Part shown: positions 1-8,555 of the stretch, piece after piece
Numbering within the stretch: the first letter of the stretch is position 1
How the letters are laid out: every line of letters begins with the position of its first letter
NCBI GenBank assembly: GCA_046327715.1
Contig: JAXLXY010000003.1
Coordinates: 303,033-367,032, forward strand
Origin: JADJOM01 sp046327715
GTDB lineage: Bacteria; Gemmatimonadota; Gemmatimonadetes; Gemmatimonadales; GWC2-71-9
Length of the DNA: 64,000 bases
Reading direction: 5' to 3'
Made by a program: the position numbers and the translations under genes
Notes under the pieces: model-generated
Told to the model about the DNA's origin: nothing
What the model saw: only the letters and a program-made list of their open reading frames with translations
Databases searched by the model: none

Positions 1-393
1 GCCCACGGTCAGGGCGCCCATGTCCCGGGCCATCTGCGCGATGATCGGCGCCGCGCCGGTGCCGGTGCCGCCGCCCATGCCGCAGGTGACGAAGACCATG
101 TCGGCCCCCTGCATCACGGCGACCACGTCCTCGCGGTTCTCCTCGATGGCCTGCCGCCCGATCTCGGGCCGGGCGCCGGCGCCGAGGCCGCGGGTGAGCT
201 TCCGCCCGATCTGGAGCTTCACGTCCGCCCGGGAGGAGGTCAGCGCCTGGGAGTCGGTGTTCACCGAGATGAACTCCACCCCCCGCAGCTGTTCCTCGAT
301 CATGCGGTTGACGGCGTTGCCGCCGCCCCCGCCGACACCGAGGACCTTCATCCGCGCGTTCTGTGCCCCGGTCTCTTCCAGCTCGAAGATCAT
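1..393 (-). CDS. ftsZ: Cell division protein FtsZ, N-terminal part (cut by window edge)
   Basis: Tubulin-like GTPase that polymerises into the division ring under the inner membrane. About 131 N-terminal residues are visible and the 3' end lies outside the window. The start is ATG at 393, 11 bp after the ftsA stop. Motifs seen are the glycine-rich GVGGGGGNAVNRM nucleotide-binding loop, an NTDSQAL segment and the tubulin signature GGGTGTG, all in the expected order. It is the last gene of the dcw cluster, in its usual place after ftsA. The identification is secure; only completeness is unknown. Confidence 0.97.
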   Translation of the reverse strand, partial: MIFELEETGAQNARMKVLGVGGGGGNAVNRMIEEQLRGVEFISVNTDSQALTSSRADVKLQIGRKLTRGLGAGARPEIGRQAIEENREDVVAVMQGADMVFVTCGMGGGTGTGAAPIIAQMARDMGALTVG

Positions 394-404
394 GGGATGT
401 TCTC

Positions 405-1658
405 TCAGAAAATGTCCTGGAGCCACTTGCGCACCGGTCCGACCCACTTTTCCACCGCCTGGCTGCCCCGCTTGCCCGCGCCGAACCCGGCGCCCTGCAC
501 CAGCTGCTTCGTGCCGTAGATGCCGAGGCCGGCCAGCACCGTGAACCGCGGCGCCTCGACGCTGTCCGTGAGCCCCGCCAGCCCCTGCCCCGGCTTGCCC
601 ACCCGGACCGGCATCGCGAACACCTCGCGGGCCAGCTCGGTGATCCCCGGCGTCTGGGCCCCGCCGCCGGTGAGGACGACCCCCGCCGGGAGCCGCTGGT
701 GATAGCCGGCCCGGGTGATCTCGTCCATGGCGAACTCGAGGGTCTCCTGCAGCCGCATCCGCATGATGTGCGCGAGCACCTGGCGATGCGCGTTCCGCGC
801 GCCCTGACCCGGTGTCCCGGGCAGCTCGACCACGTCGGACTCGGGCACCAGCGGCTCCCACGCCGCCCCGGCCCGCTCCTTCAGCCGTTCCGCATCCTGC
901 TGGGTGACCTGCAGCCCATGGACGATGTCGTTGGTGACGTGGCCGCCCGAGATCAGCAGGGAGGCCGTGTGCCGGATCTTGCCCGACTGGAAGATAGCGA
1001 CATTGGTGCTCCCGCCGCCCAGTTCCACCAGGGCGCAGCCCAGGTCGCGCTCATCCGGGGTCAATACCGCCAGGGAGGCCGCCAGCGGCTCCAGCACGAA
1101 CTCCGCCACGTGGTACCCTGCCCCCTCGACGCACTTGCGCAGGTTCTGCGGCACGCTGGTGAGGACCGTGACGAGGTAGACCTGCGCATCGAGCCGGGAG
1201 CCGGTCATCCCGATCGGCTCGCTGATGCCGGGCTGCATGTCCACCAGGTAGTCCTGCGGGATGGCGTGCAGCAGCTCGTGGTCCTTGCCGAGCGGCACGC
1301 TCGAGGCCACGTCATTCACCCGGGCCACGTCCCCGGTGCGGATCTCGCCGCCGGTCACCGAGACCACGCCGGTGGAGGTCTGCCCGGCCACGTGCTCCCC
1401 GGCGATCCCGACGTACACCGAGCCCACCTCGACCCCGGCCATCCGTTCGGCGTCCTTCATGGCCTTCTGGATGGCCCGGGTGGTCTCCTCGATGCCGCGG
1501 ACCACGCCCCTCCGCACCCCCGCGCAGCGCTCCACGCCCACGCCGAGGATCCGGGTGGTGGCGCTGCGGGCCTCGCCCTGGACCTCCGCGATGACGGCCG
1601 CGACCTTGGTGCTTCCCAGGTCGAGTGCCGCAACCAGGCGCGTCGGCGCCACACTCAT
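405..1658 (-). CDS. ftsA: Cell division protein FtsA
   Basis: Actin-like ATPase that tethers FtsZ filaments to the membrane and recruits later division proteins. The 417-residue product is of normal length. The N-terminal DLGSTK phosphate-binding motif, the ELGGGST motif and the LTGGGAQ segment mark the actin fold. The last residues (KWVGPVRKWLQDIF) form the amphipathic membrane-targeting helix typical of FtsA. The ATG overlaps the ftsQ stop by 4 bp, so translation is probably coupled, and ftsZ follows after 11 bp. Confidence 0.97.
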   Translation of the reverse strand: MSVAPTRLVAALDLGSTKVAAVIAEVQGEARSATTRILGVGVERCAGVRRGVVRGIEETTRAIQKAMKDAERMAGVEVGSVYVGIAGEHVAGQTSTGVVSVTGGEIRTGDVARVNDVASSVPLGKDHELLHAIPQDYLVDMQPGISEPIGMTGSRLDAQVYLVTVLTSVPQNLRKCVEGAGYHVAEFVLEPLAASLAVLTPDERDLGCALVELGGGSTNVAIFQSGKIRHTASLLISGGHVTNDIVHGLQVTQQDAERLKERAGAAWEPLVPESDVVELPGTPGQGARNAHRQVLAHIMRMRLQETLEFAMDEITRAGYHQRLPAGVVLTGGGAQTPGITELAREVFAMPVRVGKPGQGLAGLTDSVEAPRFTVLAGLGIYGTKQLVQGAGFGAGKRGSQAVEKWVGPVRKWLQDIF

Positions 1659-2347
1659 GCCGCCTCCCAGCGGATGATCACCTGCCCGGCGAAGCGCGCA
1701 TCGAGCTCCGCCCAGCGGCGTCCCTGCTTCTCGAGATCCTGCACGACCGCGGCCACCGCCCGCATGACCTCGGCCCCGGCGTCGGGCCGGAACCAGTAGC
1801 GCTGCCCATCCACCGTCACCACCACGTCGGCGCCCTGCCGCCGCCCGGTCACGATCCGGGAGAAGAACGTCGGGTCGGTCACCCGCATCCTCGCCAGGAA
1901 ACCGGTCACCACCGAGTCGGCCGCCTCCACGATGGGCAGGTCCGGCGCTGCCACCGTCGGGTCGAAGTCGAGCGGCTGCCCCCGTTCGCTCAGCAGCTGC
2001 AGCCGTCCGCGCCGCATGACCAGCGCCACCGGCCGCGCCTCACGCACCGTCACCACGATCGTGCCCGGCAGCCGACGGCTCACGCCCGCCCACTCGACGC
2101 CCGGCAGCGACTCCGCCGCGGCCCGGACCGGAGCCAAGTCACCGAAGATGCTCGTGCCCGCCTGCACCGGCAGCTTCGGCACCACCTGGTCGGCTCGCAG
2201 GTTGACCAGGCCCCGGACCTCGACCCGCCGCAGCCGGAAGAACTCGAGTCCGCCGACCAGTCGCGGGACGCCCCACCAGAGGAGCCCCACCACGGCCGCC
2301 GCGCCGAGGACCTTGTACCCCGGCTTGCTCAGGCGGCTTGCAGCCAC
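1655..2347 (-). CDS. ftsQ: Cell division protein FtsQ/DivIB
   Basis: Bitopic division protein of the FtsQ-FtsB-FtsL complex that controls septal peptidoglycan synthesis. The 230-residue product has a short cytoplasmic tail, one membrane segment (about residues 13-31) and then a POTRA-like region (FFRLRRVEVRG, NLRADQV). The start is a GTG at 2347 that overlaps the 3' end of murC by 19 bp; a later start would cut into the membrane segment. It sits between murC and ftsA in standard dcw order. FtsQ proteins diverge strongly, so the call rests on topology and position together. Confidence 0.9.
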   Translation of the reverse strand: MAASRLSKPGYKVLGAAAVVGLLWWGVPRLVGGLEFFRLRRVEVRGLVNLRADQVVPKLPVQAGTSIFGDLAPVRAAAESLPGVEWAGVSRRLPGTIVVTVREARPVALVMRRGRLQLLSERGQPLDFDPTVAAPDLPIVEAADSVVTGFLARMRVTDPTFFSRIVTGRRQGADVVVTVDGQRYWFRPDAGAEVMRAVAAVVQDLEKQGRRWAELDARFAGQVIIRWEAA

Positions 2348-3711
2348 GCGAGCAGCTCCCGCCCGACCCTGGTCACGTCGCCGGCGCCGAGGGTGATGAC
2401 GACGTCCCCGGCGCGGGTGAGCTCGAGCAGCCGCTCCCGCAGCCGCGCCTGGTCCGGCTCATGCAGCACACTCGCGCCCGCCGCCACCGCCGCGTCGACC
2501 ACCAGCTGGCTCGTGATCCCCGGCATCGGCTGTTCCCGCGCCGGGTAGATCGCCGTCACCAAGGCGAGGTCGGCCCCCGTGAGCGCGGCGCCCATGGCGC
2601 CGTGATGCTCCGCGGTGCGCGAGAACAGGTGCGGCTGGAACACCGCCACGATCCGCCGCCCGGGAAAGGCCTGCCGCGCCGCGGCCAGCGTGGCCACCAG
2701 TTCGGTCGGATGATGCGCGTAGTCGTCCACGAAGCCGATCCCGCGCGCCTCGCCCAGCCGTTCGAACCGCCGGCCCAGCCCGCGGTACTGGGCCAGGGCC
2801 TCGAGCACCGGCGCAAGGGGCGCGTCGAGCGCCAGGGCCGCCCCGAGGACCCCGGTGGCGTTCCGGAGGTTGTGCAGCCCCGGCACGCCGAGCCGAAGGG
2901 TAATCGGCTCGCGCCCCGGAAGCGCCACCCGCGCCTGGCTGCCCGCCTCACCCTGCGATACCTCGGTGATGCGGAGGTCGGCCGCGCCACCCAGGCCAAA
3001 GGTCCAGACGGCCGCCCCGGCCTCCCGGAGCCGCGCCGCCACCCGCTGGGCACCCGGGTCGTCCGCCCCGATCACCACCCGCCGGGCCCGGCCGCCGAAG
3101 GTCGCAAAGGCCGCCTCCAGGGCCGCCACGCTGCCGTAGCACTCCAGGTGGTCGGCCTCGACGTTGTTGATCACCGCCACCGTGGGCTGGAGCGTCAGGA
3201 AGGCCTGATCGTATTCGTCCGCCTCGACCACGAACAGCCGGTCGCCACCCAGCCGCGCATTGCCGCCCCAGTCGTTCACCCGGCCGCCCGCCAGCCCGGT
3301 CGGGTCGAGGCCGGCGGCTGCCAGCGCCTCAGTGGTCATCACCGTGGTGGTGGACTTGCCGTGGGTCCCCGCCAGCGCGACGACGGTCCCCCCATTCACC
3401 AGTGCGGCGAGCGCCACCTTGCGTGGCACCACCGGCACCCCGAGCGCCCGGGCCTGCTCCAGTTCGGGATGGGAAGGAGGCACCGCCGCCGTCACGACCA
3501 CCGCGCGCGCGCCCCGCACATGGGAGGGGTCGTGTCCCCGGACCACCTCGGCACCGAGCGCCGCGACATCCTGGGCACCGGAGGGATCGGGGTCGCAGCC
3601 GCTGACTGCGACGCCGCGCCGACGGGCCACGAGCGCCAAGGCGCTCATGCCGGCACCACCAATGCCCATGAAGTGGACAGGTCGGGAATCGGCGGGGTCG
3701 AACAGATCCAT
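2329..3711 (-). CDS. murC: UDP-N-acetylmuramate--L-alanine ligase MurC
   Basis: Cytoplasmic Mur ligase that adds L-Ala to UDP-MurNAc, the first peptide-stem step. At 460 residues the length is normal. It has the N-terminal HFMGIGGAGMS UDP-binding motif, the ATP-binding GTHGKSTTT loop, the DEYD segment and a C-terminal DDYAHHPTE motif. ATG is at 3711. The gene lies just downstream of a terminator-like hairpin that follows murG, and no strong ribosome-binding site is visible before the ATG. No murB or ddl gene is next to it, unlike in many dcw clusters. Confidence 0.97.
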   Translation of the reverse strand: MDLFDPADSRPVHFMGIGGAGMSALALVARRRGVAVSGCDPDPSGAQDVAALGAEVVRGHDPSHVRGARAVVVTAAVPPSHPELEQARALGVPVVPRKVALAALVNGGTVVALAGTHGKSTTTVMTTEALAAAGLDPTGLAGGRVNDWGGNARLGGDRLFVVEADEYDQAFLTLQPTVAVINNVEADHLECYGSVAALEAAFATFGGRARRVVIGADDPGAQRVAARLREAGAAVWTFGLGGAADLRITEVSQGEAGSQARVALPGREPITLRLGVPGLHNLRNATGVLGAALALDAPLAPVLEALAQYRGLGRRFERLGEARGIGFVDDYAHHPTELVATLAAARQAFPGRRIVAVFQPHLFSRTAEHHGAMGAALTGADLALVTAIYPAREQPMPGITSQLVVDAAVAAGASVLHEPDQARLRERLLELTRAGDVVITLGAGDVTRVGRELLAWLQAA

Positions 3712-3732
3712 GGTTGGTGAGCTAATCTAAAA

Positions 3733-3763
3733 CCCCGCCTAGGGTTGGGAAACCCTGACGGGG
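3733..3763 (-). terminator. Terminator-like hairpin between murG and murC
   Basis: Read on the minus strand, an outer stem CCCCG/CGGGG and an inner stem AGGGTT/AACCCT with a TCCC loop are followed directly by TTTT. It begins 3 bp after the murG stop and ends about 20 bp before the murC start. The shape is that of an intrinsic terminator or attenuator lying inside the dcw cluster. Confidence 0.6.
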
Positions 3764-3765
3764 CG

Positions 3766-4869
3766 CTAGATCAGTGACACCAGGTGATCCACGATGGCTG
3801 CCGCCGCGTGAGGGTGGCCCCGACTCCGGGCCGCCGCGGCCATCGCCATCCGGCGCGGGGCATCGTCCCGCAGGCCGGCGAGCGTGCTGGCCAGCGTTGC
3901 GGGGGTCAGGTCCCGCTGCAGGATCATGGCCGCCGCCCCCGCCCCAGCCAGGGCCTCGGCGTTGTGGCGCTGGTGGTCTTCCGCGGCGGTGGGGAGCGGC
4001 ACCAGCACCGAGGGGAGCCCCCAGGCGCAGAGTTCCGCGCCGGTCATCATCCCGGCCCGGCTCACGATCAGGTCGGCGACGGCATAGCCATCCGCCATCG
4101 GGTCGAGGAAGCCGATGACCTGCACCTCCGGCGGCCGGTGGTACCGGGCGAAGCGCTCGTAGCTCCCCCGGCCCGTGGCCCAGAGCACCTGCCATCCCTC
4201 CCCGCCGCCCTGATCCAGCCACCCCGCCACCGCCTCGTTGATCGCGAGCGCCCCCTGGCTGCCGCCCGTCACGAGGAGGACGGGGCGATCTCCCCGGATC
4301 CCGAACCGTCCCTGGGCCGCGGACCGGCGGCCCGGGTCCGGCACCACGATCGGGTTGCCCGTGTCGAAGACGGTGGTGGCCGCGCCGAAGCGAAGCCGGC
4401 CGCGCGCCTCCGGCAGCCCCAGGTACACGTGCCGCACCCGGCGCGAGAGCAGCCGGGTGACCACCCCGGGAAAGGCATTCTGCTCCTGCAGCGCGGTGGG
4501 GATGCCCTGGCGCGTGGCCCACCAGACGGCGGGCCCAGAGGCATAGCCTCCCGTGCCGACCACCGCCACCGGCCGTTCCTCGGCGAAGAGGCGCGAGAGC
4601 CGGCGCAGCAGTCGCGTGGCGACGAAGGGCCAGCGCAGGTTCTTCCACCACTGGCGCCGATACAGCGGCTCGACGGGCAGCAGGTGGTAGCGGAAGTCGC
4701 GGGTGGGCAGCAGCGTGGCCTCGATGCCGCGCTCCGCGCCCACCAGCACGGGCTCGAGGTCGGGCCGCCGCTCGCGCAGCCGGGCGGCGATGGCCAGGGC
4801 GGGCATGAGGTGGCCGCCAGTGCCGCCCCCGGCGATCAGGACCGTGCGGCGGGGCGGCGGGCCGCTCAC
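3766..4869 (-). CDS. murG: UDP-GlcNAc transferase MurG (lipid II synthase)
   Basis: Peripheral inner-membrane GT28 glycosyltransferase that adds GlcNAc to lipid I to make lipid II. The GTG at 4869 overlaps the ftsW stop (GTGA) and gives 367 residues, a normal length. A longer upstream reading in this frame is low-complexity shadow. Motifs are the N-terminal GGGTGGHLMPALA glycine loop, GGSQGALAINEAV and the donor-site run SRAGMMTGAEL with AAEDHQ. The stop codon is TAG. It follows ftsW as in most dcw clusters. Confidence 0.97.
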   Translation of the reverse strand: MSGPPPRRTVLIAGGGTGGHLMPALAIAARLRERRPDLEPVLVGAERGIEATLLPTRDFRYHLLPVEPLYRRQWWKNLRWPFVATRLLRRLSRLFAEERPVAVVGTGGYASGPAVWWATRQGIPTALQEQNAFPGVVTRLLSRRVRHVYLGLPEARGRLRFGAATTVFDTGNPIVVPDPGRRSAAQGRFGIRGDRPVLLVTGGSQGALAINEAVAGWLDQGGGEGWQVLWATGRGSYERFARYHRPPEVQVIGFLDPMADGYAVADLIVSRAGMMTGAELCAWGLPSVLVPLPTAAEDHQRHNAEALAGAGAAAMILQRDLTPATLASTLAGLRDDAPRRMAMAAAARSRGHPHAAAAIVDHLVSLI

Positions 4870-6026
4870 GCGGCCATGCTGCCGGCGCGGCGCGGCGTGG
4901 CCGCGGGCCGGCCGCGCATCCGGCCGATGCTGAGCAGCAGCCCCACCCCCACCAGCGACACCACCAGGCTGGTGCGGCCATAGCTCACGAACGGCAGGGT
5001 GAGCCCGGTGGTGGGCATCAGGCTCAGGTTCACCGCCATGTGCATCAGCGCGGTCACGCCCACCATGGCGGTGAGCCCCACGGCCAGGTACTGGCCGAAC
5101 GGATCCTCGGCGGTCCGGGCGATCCGGAACCCCAGCCAGACGAAGATCCCGAACAGCAGCACCAGGAGGCAGACGCCCACGAAGCCCCACTCCTCGGCGA
5201 TGGCGGAGAAGATGAAATCGGAGTAGGCGTACGGGACGTATCCCATCTTCTGCTGTCCCATCCCGAACCCCACCCCGAACAGCTGCCCCGAGCCGATGCC
5301 CACCAGCGACTGGTAGATCTGGCTGGTGCCCTCGGCGCCGTTGATGAACTTGTCCCAGCGTTCGGCGCGGTACCCCGCCCGCTGGATCAGCTGCAGCCCG
5401 CCGATCACCGCCGCGAGCCCGAGGAGCAGGAAGTGCCCGATCTTGGCCCCGGCCGAGAAGAGGACGATCCCGCCCAGGAGGGAGATCAGGACCGCCATGG
5501 ACATGTTCGGCTGCCGCATGATGAGCGCGGAGGCCAGGACCAGGATGACCAGGAATGGCAGGACGCCCTTCTTGAACTCGCGCACCTGGTCACCCTTCTT
5601 GGTGGCCAGCATGGCGCACCAGATGATGACGACGATCCGCACCAGTTCCGAGACCTGGAACTGGATCGGGCCGACCCGGAGCCAGCGCCGCGCTCCATTG
5701 AGCCGCGGGGCGATGAACGACGGGGTGAAGGGGAGGATGACGATCACCAGCGCGAGCAGCGAGCCCAGGAGCAGCGGCCAGGCCAGCGGGCGGAGCAGCC
5801 GGTAGTCCATCCGCCCGACGATCAGCATCAGGACGCCGCCCACCAGCGCGCCGGTGAACTGGGTGAGCGCGTAGCTGCCACCGGCGATGCCGTTGGCGGA
5901 GCGCACCAGGCTGGAGGCGCCGTACACCGTGGCGATGCCCAGCGCCACCAGGGTGGCGGTCACCACGGCCAGCAGCCGGGTCTCCCAGCGCAGCTCACCC
6001 GGATGGCGGACCACCGGACTGCTCAT
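4866..6026 (-). CDS. ftsW: Septal peptidoglycan polymerase FtsW
   Basis: SEDS-family multispanning membrane protein that polymerises lipid II at the septum together with FtsI. The ATG at 6026 is preceded by a GGGAGGGAG ribosome-binding site and gives 386 residues with about ten hydrophobic segments; upstream sequence in the same frame is shadow. The C-terminal signature reads PFVSYGRTSLV, where most family members have GGSS, so this substitution is worth noting. The stop overlaps murG and the gene follows murD by 25 bp. Confidence 0.95.
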   Translation of the reverse strand: MSSPVVRHPGELRWETRLLAVVTATLVALGIATVYGASSLVRSANGIAGGSYALTQFTGALVGGVLMLIVGRMDYRLLRPLAWPLLLGSLLALVIVILPFTPSFIAPRLNGARRWLRVGPIQFQVSELVRIVVIIWCAMLATKKGDQVREFKKGVLPFLVILVLASALIMRQPNMSMAVLISLLGGIVLFSAGAKIGHFLLLGLAAVIGGLQLIQRAGYRAERWDKFINGAEGTSQIYQSLVGIGSGQLFGVGFGMGQQKMGYVPYAYSDFIFSAIAEEWGFVGVCLLVLLFGIFVWLGFRIARTAEDPFGQYLAVGLTAMVGVTALMHMAVNLSLMPTTGLTLPFVSYGRTSLVVSLVGVGLLLSIGRMRGRPAATPRRAGSMAA

Positions 6027-6051
6027 GGCTCCCTCCCTTCCCCGTGGCGCG

Positions 6052-7425
6052 TCACATCGCCGCCACGGCCGCGCGGAACTGTGCCCCGCGGTCCTCGTAG
6101 TTGCGGAACATGTCGTAGCTCGAGCAGGCGGGCGAGAGCAGCACGGCGTCGCCCGGCTGCGCCAGGCGGCGCGCCTCGGCCAGCACCGCGCCGAAGTCGG
6201 TCCCGCCGTCCACGACGGGCAGCAGCGCGCCGAGGTCCTGCCGGATGAGCGCCCGCGACTCACCGTAGGCCACGACGCCCCGGCAGCGGCCCCCGGCGGC
6301 CCCGGCCAGTGCCGTATACGGCTCGCCCTTGTGGCGGCCGCCCAGCAGCAGCACGAACGGGCGCTCCAGCGCCTCCACCGCCACCAGCGTGGACGAGACG
6401 TTCGTGGCCTTGGAGTCGTTGATCCACAGGACGCCGCCCGCGTTCCCCACCGGCTCCATCCGGTGCGGCAGCGCCCGGAAGCTCTGCAGCCCGGCCGCAA
6501 TCCCCTCGGGCGACGCACCCGCCCGCGCCGCGATCAGTGCCGCGCAGAGCGCGTTGGCCACGTTGTGGTCCCCGAAGAGGGCCAGCGCGTCGCGCCCCAG
6601 GAGCGGGGCCCGGCCCAGCCGGAGCTGCCGCGCGGGCCGGTCATACCAGCCGTCGGCTTCATGCCGGACGCTGAAGCGAAGCCGCGCCCCGGGGTGCGGC
6701 GCCGCGCGGCGCTCCACCTCCGCGTCGTCACCGTTCAGCACCCAGCACGAGTCCGGGCCGGCGTTGTGGTACAGCCGGTCCTTGTCGGCGTAGTACGCCT
6801 CGAGCGCCGGGTACCGGTCGAGGTGGTCCGGCGCGAGGTTGGTGGTCGCCCCGATCGACGGCACGAGGTCGTAGGTATCGTGCAGCTGGAACGAGGACAT
6901 CTCGAGGGCCACCCACGCCGGCCGCTCGCCCGCCAGCGCCACCTCGGACAGCGCCCGCCCGATGTTGCCCGCCGCGAGGGCGGCGATGCCGCCGGCCTGG
7001 AGCAGGTGCGCGGTCAGCGCGGTCGTGGTGGTCTTGCCGTTGGTCCCCGTGATCACCGCGTACCGGGCGCCGGGGAGCGCGGCGTAGCCGACGTCGATCT
7101 CCGAGATCACCGGCACGCCCGCCGCGCGCGCCGCGGCCACCGGGGGCGCCTCCGGGGGGACCCCGGGCGAGACCACGCACAGTCCCGCGCGCCCGATCCG
7201 GGCCAGGTCGTGCCCCGCCAGCTGCACCTCCACCCCTCCATCGGCCAGCCGGCGCGCGGCGGCCTCCGCGTCCACCCCGAGGACCTTCGCGAGGTCCCGG
7301 GCCGCGTCCGACGCGTAGACCGGAATGCCCTCGCGCCGCAGCAGCAGGGCGGCGGCCATCCCGCTCTTTCCGAGGCCGATGACCGCGGCCTCCCGGCCGG
7401 TGGACCGCCAGCGCGCGAAGCTCAT
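6052..7425 (-). CDS. murD: UDP-MurNAc-L-alanine--D-glutamate ligase MurD
   Basis: Cytoplasmic Mur ligase adding D-Glu to UDP-MurNAc-Ala. The 457 residues include an N-terminal Rossmann-like GLGKSG motif, the ATP loop ITGTNGKTTTT, the NLAPDHLDRY segment and the ligase C-terminal motif NDSKATN. The ATG at 7425 overlaps the mraY stop (ATGA), which indicates translational coupling. All expected catalytic motifs are present. Confidence 0.97.
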   Translation of the reverse strand: MSFARWRSTGREAAVIGLGKSGMAAALLLRREGIPVYASDAARDLAKVLGVDAEAAARRLADGGVEVQLAGHDLARIGRAGLCVVSPGVPPEAPPVAAARAAGVPVISEIDVGYAALPGARYAVITGTNGKTTTTALTAHLLQAGGIAALAAGNIGRALSEVALAGERPAWVALEMSSFQLHDTYDLVPSIGATTNLAPDHLDRYPALEAYYADKDRLYHNAGPDSCWVLNGDDAEVERRAAPHPGARLRFSVRHEADGWYDRPARQLRLGRAPLLGRDALALFGDHNVANALCAALIAARAGASPEGIAAGLQSFRALPHRMEPVGNAGGVLWINDSKATNVSSTLVAVEALERPFVLLLGGRHKGEPYTALAGAAGGRCRGVVAYGESRALIRQDLGALLPVVDGGTDFGAVLAEARRLAQPGDAVLLSPACSSYDMFRNYEDRGAQFRAAVAAM

Positions 7426-8549
7426 CGCAGCTTCAGGGTGGCGAGGGCGACCATCGCGCAGAAGATGCCGAGGATGTAGAACCGCGTGACCACCGTGCTC
7501 TCATGCCAGCCGAGCTTCTCGAAGTGGTGGTGCAGCGGCGCCATCCGGAACACCCGGTGCTGGTCGGCGTACTCCTTCCCCCGGGAGCGCTTGTACCACT
7601 TGTACACCCCCGTCTGAAGCATCACCGAGACCGCCTCGGCCACGAAGACGCCGCCGATCACCAGCAGCAGGAACTCCGACTTGAGCAGGATCGACACCGT
7701 GCCGAAGGCCCCGCCGAGGGCCAGGCTGCCGGTGTCCCCCATGAACACCTGGGCCGGGTGCGCGTTGAACCAGAGGAAGCCAAGGCAGCCGCCCAGCAGT
7801 GCCGCGCAGAAGATCGTGAGCTCCCCGGCGCCCGGCAGGTAGAAGAGGTTGAGGTAGCCGGTGGCGTCCACCCGGCCCAGCAGGTAGGCGAAGAGCGCGA
7901 AGGCGCCGGCCGCGATCGCCGACAGCCCGGTGGCCAGGCCGTCCAGGCCGTCGGTGAGGTTCACGGCATTGCTGCTGCCGGTGATCACGGTGGTCACGAA
8001 GGTCACGTACACCCAGGGCGCGAAGACCACGATCACGAACTTGAAAAACGGCAGCGTCGTCGCCGACGCCGGGATGGTGTCAGGCGGGATCACCGGGAAG
8101 AACAGCAGCAGCGTCCCGAGGACCAGCCCGAAGCTCACCTGCCCCACCAGCTTCCACTTGGCCACCAGCCCGCGCGACTTCCCCTCCACGATCTTCAGGT
8201 AGTCGTCCAGGAAGCCGATGCCGCCCATCCAGAGGGTGGCGAGCAGGGCGAACAGCACGAAGCGATTGGTGAGCGGGGCCCAGAGCAGGGTCGGGACCAC
8301 GGTCGCGAGCAGGATGATCACCCCACCCATGGTCGGCGTGCCGCGCTTGCCCTGGTGGCTCGCCGGCCCCTCGGCACGGATCACCTGCCCGATCTTGCGG
8401 GCGCGCAGCCGCGCGATGATCGCCGGCCCCACGAGGAACGCGAGCAGGATGGCGGTGACCGTCGCCCCGGCCGCGCGGAAGCTGATGTAGTTGAAGAGGT
8501 TGAAGAAGATATGGTGCTTGCCCAGCGGGGCGAGCAGGTGGTAGAACAC
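7422..8549 (-). CDS. mraY: Phospho-N-acetylmuramoyl-pentapeptide-transferase MraY
   Basis: Integral membrane enzyme that transfers phospho-MurNAc-pentapeptide to undecaprenyl phosphate, making lipid I. The 375 residues have about ten membrane segments. Diagnostic motifs are GTPTMGG near residue 70, the DDYLK aspartate pair, NAVNLTDGLDGLA and the HHHFEKLGW loop. The start is GTG at 8549, 6 bp after the murF stop. It is in standard cluster order between murF and murD. Confidence 0.97.
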   Translation of the reverse strand: MFYHLLAPLGKHHIFFNLFNYISFRAAGATVTAILLAFLVGPAIIARLRARKIGQVIRAEGPASHQGKRGTPTMGGVIILLATVVPTLLWAPLTNRFVLFALLATLWMGGIGFLDDYLKIVEGKSRGLVAKWKLVGQVSFGLVLGTLLLFFPVIPPDTIPASATTLPFFKFVIVVFAPWVYVTFVTTVITGSSNAVNLTDGLDGLATGLSAIAAGAFALFAYLLGRVDATGYLNLFYLPGAGELTIFCAALLGGCLGFLWFNAHPAQVFMGDTGSLALGGAFGTVSILLKSEFLLLVIGGVFVAEAVSVMLQTGVYKWYKRSRGKEYADQHRVFRMAPLHHHFEKLGWHESTVVTRFYILGIFCAMVALATLKLR

Positions 8550-8555
8550 GGCGCC

